From: Lysobacteraceae bacterium
Lineage (GTDB): Bacteria > Pseudomonadota > Gammaproteobacteria > Xanthomonadales > Xanthomonadaceae
Length of the DNA: 6,976 nucleotides
Assembly (NCBI GenBank): GCA_027483745.1
Contig: JAIXTZ010000215.1
Location: 1-6,976, forward strand
Reading direction: 5' to 3'
Both the position numbers and the translations under genes were made by a program. The notes beneath the pieces are model-generated. The model saw nothing but the letters and a program-made list of their open reading frames with translations, searched no databases and had not been told where the DNA came from. The stretch's first letter is position 1. Each line of letters opens with the position of its first letter. Below are positions 1 to 4,483 of this stretch, in pieces.

Positions 1-719
1 CGCGCCTGGCTCACCCAGAACTTCTGCTCGTCCGCACCGTCCGGGTAGAGCATGGCTGCGATGCTCATCAGGTCGGAGACGCGGAACGCCGGGTCTTCCG
101 ACACGTAGCGCAGCGGATTCCAGCGATGCGTCCGGCGATCCTCGGCGAAGGGGTTGAACAGGAAGACCTCTTGCCCCTGCGACTTGCGCCAGCCGCTCGT
201 CAGGTCGAAGTTCTCCTGCTTGATATCGAGCACCACCATCGACTCGCGATACTCGAGCAGGTTGGGGATGACCACACCAACGCCCTTGCCCGAGCGCGTC
301 GGCGCGGCGAGGATCGCGAACTGCTGGCCATCCAGCTTCATCAGCTTGCCGCCGTGCCGCCCGACGACCACGCCACGGTCGGCGTCCTTGAAGAACCCCT
401 TCGACGCGAGTTCGCCACCGCTGGCGAACTTCGCATCGCCGTGCAGCGCCTTGGCTTTTGGCTTGAGCACGAGGACCGCCACCGCGAGCCAGACCAGCCC
501 GGACAAGCCGAAGCCGAGAAAGCCGCCGGCCTTGATCTTGCCGACGAAGGGCGCGTACTCGGGCGACTGCAGATGCTGCAGGTAGTCCATGTAGAGCGTG
601 AAGCTCGCGAGGCGGACATCCAGGCCCATGAACATCAGAGCAAAAAAACTGGAGAGCCAAAGGCCGACGACGGCCGCCAGCAGCGCAAGGCCGCCGACAA
701 AAAGAAGCTTCTTTTGCAT
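1..719 (-). CDS. virD4: VirD4/TraG-family type IV coupling protein, N-terminal part (3' end outside window)
   Basis: This is the coupling ATPase that recruits substrate (relaxosome DNA or effector proteins) to the type IV secretion channel at the inner membrane. The frame starts at ATG 719-717 and stays open to the left edge: 239 codons plus 2 bases, against a usual 550-700 residues for the family. Two hydrophobic segments (about residues 5-31 and 65-86) match the N-terminal membrane anchor of VirD4. The Walker A motif APTRSGKGVG lies at residues 139-148 with the lysine at 145. It is followed by VVLDIKQENFDLTSGWR (162-178) and FLFNPFAEDRRTHRWNPL (186-203), both typical of VirD4/TraG proteins. 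The first P-loop position is Ala where Gly is common. No clear Shine-Dalgarno precedes the ATG, and a small hairpin overlaps it. Walker B and the C-terminal region are not visible. The family call is very secure; conjugation versus protein secretion cannot be told from this part. Confidence 0.95.
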   Translation of the reverse strand, partial: MQKKLLFVGGLALLAAVVGLWLSSFFALMFMGLDVRLASFTLYMDYLQHLQSPEYAPFVGKIKAGGFLGFGLSGLVWLAVAVLVLKPKAKALHGDAKFASGGELASKGFFKDADRGVVVGRHGGKLMKLDGQQFAILAAPTRSGKGVGVVIPNLLEYRESMVVLDIKQENFDLTSGWRKSQGQEVFLFNPFAEDRRTHRWNPLRYVSEDPAFRVSDLMSIAAMLYPDGADEQKFWVSQA

Positions 720-730
720 TGGGGGAATGC
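716..730 (-). promoter_or_regulatory. Small hairpin covering the virD4 start codon
   Basis: The transcript reads GCAUU-CCCCC-AAUGC. This is a perfect five-base inverted repeat with a five-base loop, and the virD4 AUG lies within its 3' arm. No Shine-Dalgarno-like purine run is present in the preceding 25 bases, which are pyrimidine-rich. Together these features suggest weak or regulated initiation. A five-base stem with three A-U pairs is marginally stable, so it may be chance. Confidence 0.25.
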
Positions 731-930
731 TTTGGGGGAGCGTGATTGATGCTTGCCGTCTACGGGACCGCGGATCAGCGCAGGGTTGTCGAAACGATGA
801 TCACACCGGCTTGGAATTGTGTTTTGCCTGACGACCGCCGGGGAAGCCTGTGAAGCTCGAACACGATCAACAGACCGAGGCCGACCGGGGCGAACCGCGA
901 ACCGTGCCCCCCCGACCTCGTTGCCCCCTG
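720..930. other. Intergenic leader between DUF4189 copy B and virD4; no gene found
   Basis: About 210 bases without a supportable coding region. Its right end holds the GC-rich hairpin described separately. The rest shows no convincing sigma-70 promoter on the minus strand: no TTGACA/TATAAT-like pair at proper spacing was found. The longest minus-strand frame noticed is a GTG-started peptide of about 29 codons without family features. The end next to virD4 has two runs of five cytosines (minus strand) and no purine-rich ribosome-binding site. It is longer than the other gaps in this operon (34 to about 120 bases), so a regulatory leader for virD4 is possible, but that is inference. Confidence 0.5.
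876..920 (-). terminator. Strong GC-rich hairpin after the second DUF4189 gene (terminator-like, attenuator or mRNA-stabilising)
   Basis: On the minus-strand transcript the hairpin starts 10 bases after the TAA stop at 933-931. The 5' arm CGAGGUCGG pairs with the 3' arm that ends CCUCG: nine consecutive pairs including two G-U wobbles. Two mismatches follow, then three more G-C pairs around a loop rich in GGUUCG. The bases after the stem (GUCUGUUGAUCGUG) are only mildly U-rich, so it is not a canonical intrinsic terminator. It sits in the roughly 210-base gap before virD4 and could uncouple virD4 from the upstream genes or protect the 3' end of the upstream message. The fold was worked out by hand. 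Confidence 0.35.
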
Positions 931-1554
931 TTACTGCTGGGCGGGCACCCAGTTGTCAGGCTTCTCGTAAACCCAACGGGAAACGGGCTTGCTACACACC
1001 GTCTCGATCACATCGCACGGTGCCCCGGCGCGCTCTTGACACTTGCGTAGTGTCTCGCGCTCGCTCGAATCAGAAGTGTCGCCGCCACTGGTAAAGGCCA
1101 CTCCAGCGCCCCATGCGTACGTTGAACATGAGTTTCGATGCGCCCCCATGGACTCGCAGCCGACACCGCCCCGCTGCCGACATTGGGCGAGCGCCATCTC
1201 TTCGGCCGCACCAGAAGAATCGGCGCCGGAAGAGACGCCATAGCGTCCATTTGGGGCGATCGCGATCGCTCCGAAACGATCATCGAACACCTCCCAGCGC
1301 TCCACCACCCGCTGCCGAGACGAACTACCCGCCGGCGGCTCTACCCATCGGCAAATCGGCATGGGGGCCACACCGTTGCCGCCCTGCGAGTAACCGACGA
1401 ATGACTCGTTGGGGGAGTTCGTGCAGATGTGGTCGGCACGTGCAACGCTAGGCCCCACCAGCATAAGGAAGAAGGCCAAAGTCGGAGACCACGCCATCAC
1501 TGAACGAACAAATGGCCTTCGCGCAATCCACGCACGCTCTCTTCTAGACGCCAT
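931..1554 (-). CDS. Secreted DUF4189-type protein, copy B (paralogue of the upstream gene)
   Basis: A 207-residue protein of unknown function. It has a long basic N-region (RRERAWIARR), a hydrophobic stretch (about 23-34) and an ARA|DH cleavage site near residue 40, with no lipobox cysteine, so periplasmic or secreted soluble protein is predicted. The mature part opens with DHICTNSP and GNGVAPMPICRW (41-70), then a linker. The DUF4189-like core (about 87-188) contains FGAIAI, an ALAQC-x7-C-x9-C half and a LRKC-x7-C-x6-C half. It ends in VSRWVYEKPDNWVPAQ. Eight cysteines (44, 68, 125, 133, 143, 172, 180, 187) match copy A exactly apart from one linker difference of two residues. The start is ATG 1554 with GAGGTG 11 bases upstream. 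GTG 1560 (two residues longer, 5-base spacing) is equally plausible, and ATG 1497 would give a shorter signal peptide without a visible ribosome site. The family assignment is from remembered pattern; the link to secretion is by position only. Confidence 0.85.
   Translation of the reverse strand: MASRRERAWIARRPFVRSVMAWSPTLAFFLMLVGPSVARADHICTNSPNESFVGYSQGGNGVAPMPICRWVEPPAGSSSRQRVVERWEVFDDRFGAIAIAPNGRYGVSSGADSSGAAEEMALAQCRQRGGVGCESMGAHRNSCSTYAWGAGVAFTSGGDTSDSSERETLRKCQERAGAPCDVIETVCSKPVSRWVYEKPDNWVPAQQ
941..1018 (-). repeat. Direct repeat, 3'-end block of DUF4189 genes (copy B; partner at 1688-1765)
   Basis: This 78-base block encodes the C-terminal DVI-x-TVCS-x-PVSRWVYEKPDNWVPA region. It aligns without gaps to 1688-1765 in the other gene. 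Most mismatches between the two are at third codon positions and silent, so this is an old gene duplication kept by selection on the protein, not a recent DNA repeat. Confidence 0.7.
1349..1437 (-). repeat. Direct repeat, 5' block of DUF4189 genes (copy B; partner at 2090-2178)
   Basis: This 89-base block encodes the start of the mature protein (ADHICTNSP to PICR). It aligns gap-free with 2090-2178. The encoded peptides differ at only about three positions, while the DNA differs at many third positions. Confidence 0.7.
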
Positions 1555-1565
1555 CAACACCGCCG

Positions 1566-1571
1566 CACCTC
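1566..1571 (-). promoter_or_regulatory. Shine-Dalgarno for DUF4189 copy B
   Basis: GAGGTG on the minus strand lies 5 bases before GTG 1560 and 11 bases before ATG 1554. It favours one of these long-form starts over the internal ATG at 1497, which has no purine-rich run ahead of it. Confidence 0.5.
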
Positions 1572-1677
1572 ACGTTATCGGACTCACCCTTCACCGAGTT
1601 GAGTCAAAGAAACTCGCCGCAAGACCTGCATAGATTGCGGCGACCACGACACAGGAAGCGACCAAGCTCGTCGTCCG

Positions 1678-2241
1678 CTATCGCTGTGCAGGCACCCAGT
1701 TGTCGGGCTTTTCATACACCCATCGCGAAACCGGCATGCTGCAAACCGTTTGGATGACGTCGCACTCGATGCCGGAATCCAATCGACACGCAGTAAGGGT
1801 TCTGCGTTCGCTGAGCGCAACCGACTCCCCACCATCAAAATTGGATCGCCCACCACCCCAAGCAAAGGTTGAGCACAAATTGCGAAATTGGCCAATGGCG
1901 ACGCATCGCTGCCCCCCCCGCTCTCTGCACATCTGCAGGGCTTTGCGATCCGCAACCTCTCGGCTTAACTCACCGTATGAAACGCCGAAAGCACCGCCCT
2001 CATCAATAGCCCACGCCCCGAAGCGGTCGTCAAAGACCTCCCATCGCTCCACAACTTTTGGCGGCGGCGGGGACTCTTGCTCCAACCAACGGCAAATCGG
2101 CATTGGCGCAACGCCGTTGCCACTCTGAGAGTAGCCAACGAATGCCTCGCCGGGGGAATTCGTGCAGATGTGATCGGCCGAAGCTGCGCCTGCTGCGAGG
2201 AGCAAACCAGCGCCAAGAACCCATGCGAAGGGGGGCCTCAT
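1678..2241 (-). CDS. Secreted DUF4189-type protein, copy A
   Basis: A 187-residue protein of unknown function. Residues 1-22 are a clean signal peptide (MRPP, hydrophobic FAWVLGAGLLLAAGA, ASA|DH) without a lipobox, so periplasmic or secreted location is predicted. The mature protein starts DHICTNSPGEAFVGYSQ and continues GNGVAPMPICRW to residue 52. A proline-rich linker (57-61) follows, then VVERWEVFDDRFGA, a DUF4189-like core to about 168, and the tail VSRWVYEKPDNWVPAQ (171-186). Cysteines are at 26, 50, 105, 113, 123, 152, 160 and 167. The open frame extends upstream to 2559, but that part runs through the virB6 coding sequence and is basic shadow sequence. ATG 2241 directly precedes the signal peptide and follows the purine-rich GAAGAGAGTGAAAG, so it is preferred. 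The gene starts 52 bases after the virB6 stop, so it is probably in the same transcript. It could be an accessory, exclusion or immunity-type protein, but nothing in the sequence decides this. Confidence 0.88.
   Translation of the reverse strand: MRPPFAWVLGAGLLLAAGAASADHICTNSPGEAFVGYSQSGNGVAPMPICRWLEQESPPPPKVVERWEVFDDRFGAWAIDEGGAFGVSYGELSREVADRKALQMCRERGGQRCVAIGQFRNLCSTFAWGGGRSNFDGGESVALSERRTLTACRLDSGIECDVIQTVCSMPVSRWVYEKPDNWVPAQR
1688..1765 (-). repeat. Direct repeat, 3'-end block of DUF4189 genes (copy A; partner at 941-1018)
   Basis: Partner of the block in the downstream paralogue, with the same length, same orientation and same encoded tail. See the partner for the interpretation. Confidence 0.7.
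2090..2178 (-). repeat. Direct repeat, 5' block of DUF4189 genes (copy A; partner at 1349-1437)
   Basis: Partner of the block in the downstream paralogue, equal in length and orientation, encoding the conserved N-terminus of the mature protein. Confidence 0.7.
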
Positions 2242-2293
2242 GACTTTCACTCTCTTCGTAAACCCGCAATCAATCATCGTCGAGCGCGCGTAC

Positions 2294-3595
2294 TCACCCG
2301 GTATTCCCCGGACCACGAACCGCACCAGGAGGCTGGTTAACGAGCGGTGACGCTGGTACGACGCTGGCGGGCACAGACGGAGGCGTCTGTGACGCAGTCG
2401 GCGCACGCAAATACTCCGGGGCGAGATTGTTTGTGGCCAGGCCGCGCTCGCCAGGTGCTTGGATTGTGGCCCTCTCCGCCCCTCCAATTGCTTGAGTACC
2501 CACCCCAAAACTGCGCGGATCGACAGATCCCGTAGCCCTTTCGGGTGGGAGACTCGCACCCGCCTGACCGGGATAGCCCTGATTCATCGCTTGCTGAACG
2601 CCCGGCGGACTACCAGGACCTCGCGCACCCGCCGGAACGGACCCGCTCTGGAACATATTGAATCCGCTGAACTGCCCCATCACGCCATTGAAGAATGCGG
2701 CCGCCATGGGGGGCGTCGACACAATCAGCATGGAGAGAATCATGCCAACTCCACCCTGCTGCAACGCGCGACTCGTCACGCCCTCGGTGTCGCCCGTCCC
2801 CATCAAGCTCGAAACGAAATTTCCAAGCCACAGCGCACCAGCCACTCGGGTGATCATCTCGGTCGCAATCGAGATCATCAAGTTCAACATCACAAGAGCG
2901 AAGATCGTCCCAAGGCCGTAGTAGAGCCACTTCTGGAACAGGGGCTTGGTGTAATCGAACACGAGCATCAAGACGAACAGCGGACCGAAACCAATGAACA
3001 ACCCCATGGCGATCTTGTTTATCAGCAGCATCGCACCGCCGATCACCGCGGGGCCGGCCGTCCCGATGGCAGCAAGCCATGCCGATCTCGTCTTAGCGTC
3101 TTCGACAGCAGGATCACCACCCGTCTGCAGAACGTCGATCGAAGAAAGAGCCAACTGCATGTAGGCAAGGTTCTCGTCGATGCCTTCACTTGGCGACTCG
3201 TTCTCACCCGTCATCACGAAGTTGATTTCGCGCGGCAGCTCGTTCGCAAGCCAGTCGAAGACATCCGTGCCGCCAATCGACGCCATGAAGGCAACACCGA
3301 TGATGAACACGCGCTGGGCTGAGGCCGCAAAGAACCTCGCCATGGACTCCTGACTTTGCCCCGTCATGATCCGCCAGCCCTGCCACCAGACCCACAGCGA
3401 CATCAGCAAACCGGCAAAGGTCGTCACCCACTGCAGCGTCCGACCAAGGACACGATTAAAGGCCGTGACGATCTCGTTGTCGAGGTAGTCGGCGATCAAG
3501 CTGTAGAACACCGCTTGACCGAAGCCAGCCTGCCCCTTCAGCGAAAAAAGGTCCGAAAGCGGCGCGCCGAAGAGCACGTGTTCAAGTGAAGCCAT
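2294..3595 (-). CDS. virB6: VirB6/TrbL-family inner-membrane channel protein
   Basis: A 433-residue polytopic membrane protein of the type IV secretion inner-membrane complex, which helps pass substrate across the membrane. Hydrophobic segments are visible at about 52-72 (WVTTFAGLLMSLWVWWQGW), 95-109, 173-213 (two closely spaced helices ending in LFVLMLVFDY), 224-259 and 282-304. The stretch QQGGVGMILSMLIVSTPPMAA (279-299, with the following FF and GQF) is typical of VirB6 proteins. Residues 110-170 form a polar, acidic loop. From about 318 to the end the protein is rich in Pro, Gly, Ala and Ser and probably disordered; many VirB6 proteins are nearer 300-350 residues and lack so long a tail. 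The start ATG 3595 has only a weak AGGGA 5 bases upstream and lies 34 bases after virB5. Position after virB4 and virB5 supports the call. TrbL is the alternative name for the same superfamily. Confidence 0.9.
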   Translation of the reverse strand: MASLEHVLFGAPLSDLFSLKGQAGFGQAVFYSLIADYLDNEIVTAFNRVLGRTLQWVTTFAGLLMSLWVWWQGWRIMTGQSQESMARFFAASAQRVFIIGVAFMASIGGTDVFDWLANELPREINFVMTGENESPSEGIDENLAYMQLALSSIDVLQTGGDPAVEDAKTRSAWLAAIGTAGPAVIGGAMLLINKIAMGLFIGFGPLFVLMLVFDYTKPLFQKWLYYGLGTIFALVMLNLMISIATEMITRVAGALWLGNFVSSLMGTGDTEGVTSRALQQGGVGMILSMLIVSTPPMAAAFFNGVMGQFSGFNMFQSGSVPAGARGPGSPPGVQQAMNQGYPGQAGASLPPERATGSVDPRSFGVGTQAIGGAERATIQAPGERGLATNNLAPEYLRAPTASQTPPSVPASVVPASPLVNQPPGAVRGPGNTG

Positions 3596-3629
3596 GGGTT
3601 ATCCCTGTTTCCTTCGTCCGTGAGCCGAC

Positions 3630-4445
3630 TTAGTCGCAGCGCCGTCCAAGGCGGCTGCCACACTGGTCGTTGTTGACCTCGAGCGCAGCTTCTAGAACGG
3701 CACCCTGGACGATCTGGCTCGCCGCTGCGGCCACAAAACCACTCGGTTTACTTCCCGCGAGCAGTTGCTGTGCGGCCATCGACTGCATGTGCTCCACCGA
3801 AGCAATCATGCTGTCCAAGGTCTCGATTCGAGCTTTCCCTTTGGCCAAATTCGCATCGAAATCACCCTGAGCGACGTCGATATCGATCGCCTTTGTATCT
3901 GCCACACCTTGTGTTTCGTTGGCACTTCGGGCATTGGCAGCGGCATCGACCTTCTCCTGGTGCAACTCCATCTGCCGGATCATCAGGACATTCTCATTCC
4001 ACTTCCTGTTCTCCAAAGCCACTTGCAGGGCGCAGAGCTTTTTCTGCTCCTCGCGCAGATTCCCATTGGGATCGAAGGAAATCTGGAAGACGTTGCCGAT
4101 TGCACCGAGAGCACCGCCGCCATAACGATTGCAGCGCTGATCCGCCCCGAACGTATCCGGCCTCATCTGAAGCTGGTTGCCGATTTTCGGGCGGAGGTTG
4201 GCGGATTCCTGGAGTCGCTGGATCGGATTCTGGGACAGAAGGTTTTGCCATTCGCGGACTTGCTCCTCGTATCGCTGGAGCTCCTTCGCGAACTCGGTGA
4301 TCTGCGCCACGATGTGGCCGGCATCGACCACTGGAATTCCCGAAGACCACGCCGGATTGGGCGCAATGAGGAAGCTCGAGAAAGCAAGCGCCACAGCAAG
4401 GCTTGTTGCACGCTTGGCCCTGCGCGGGGAACGAATCGAATCCAT
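3630..4445 (-). CDS. virB5: VirB5/TrbJ-family minor pilus subunit
   Basis: A 271-residue exported protein that, by family, sits at the tip of the conjugative pilus and helps adhesion and pilus assembly. A basic N-terminus (RSPRRAKR) and hydrophobic core (13-28) form a signal peptide, with cleavage likely near AWS|SG (34-35). The following GIPVVDAGHIVAQITEFAKELQRY and REWQNLL segment (36-70) is characteristic of VirB5/TrbJ proteins. The remainder is mainly helical with coiled-coil-like stretches (about 128-225). Cysteines at 105, 138, 262 and 270 could form two disulfides. ATG 4445 has a good GAGGTG Shine-Dalgarno 5 bases upstream and starts 38 bases after the virB4 stop. VirB5 is poorly conserved in sequence, so the call rests on the N-terminal motif, helical content and position between virB4 and virB6. 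Confidence 0.85.
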   Translation of the reverse strand: MDSIRSPRRAKRATSLAVALAFSSFLIAPNPAWSSGIPVVDAGHIVAQITEFAKELQRYEEQVREWQNLLSQNPIQRLQESANLRPKIGNQLQMRPDTFGADQRCNRYGGGALGAIGNVFQISFDPNGNLREEQKKLCALQVALENRKWNENVLMIRQMELHQEKVDAAANARSANETQGVADTKAIDIDVAQGDFDANLAKGKARIETLDSMIASVEHMQSMAAQQLLAGSKPSGFVAAAASQIVQGAVLEAALEVNNDQCGSRLGRRCD

Positions 4446-4450
4446 GACAT

Positions 4451-4456
4451 CACCTC
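4451..4456 (-). promoter_or_regulatory. Shine-Dalgarno for virB5
   Basis: GAGGTG on the minus strand, 5 bases before ATG 4445. It chooses this start over the out-of-frame ATG at 4450, which overlaps the site too closely. Confidence 0.65.
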
Positions 4457-4483
4457 ATTGGGGGGCTGTGGTGAGAACGTAGG

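Noticed and set aside
126..749. Plus-strand open frame of 207 codons
   Set aside because: It lies antisense to virD4, whose protein has clear motifs. The plus-strand translation is rich in Arg, Glu and Leu with no family features, typical of a GC-rich shadow frame.
720..930. Short GTG-started peptide of about 29 codons and a possible promoter in the gap
   Set aside because: No ribosome site, family resemblance or properly spaced -35/-10 pair could be seen.
1561..1677. GACTCA...TGAGTC inverted repeat between the two DUF4189 genes
   Set aside because: Only six base pairs with a 13-base loop and no U-tract; too weak to call a terminator or operator.
931..2241. DUF4189 proteins as VirB7 or Eex lipoproteins
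   Set aside because: The cleavage regions ARA|DH and ASA|DH have no cysteine at +1. The first cysteine follows DHI and does not fit a lipobox.
2242..2559. N-terminal extension of DUF4189 copy A to a 293-residue protein
   Set aside because: The extra 106 residues overlap virB6 and are basic shadow sequence; a clear signal peptide starts at ATG 2241.
2459..3322. Plus-strand open frame of 287 codons
   Set aside because: Antisense to virB6; rich in His, Arg and Gln with no recognisable domain.
716..4465. Shared CCCCCAATG string ahead of virD4 and virB5
   Set aside because: Nine bases found twice in very different contexts: it overlaps the start codon in one case and lies upstream of the Shine-Dalgarno in the other. 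Most likely chance.
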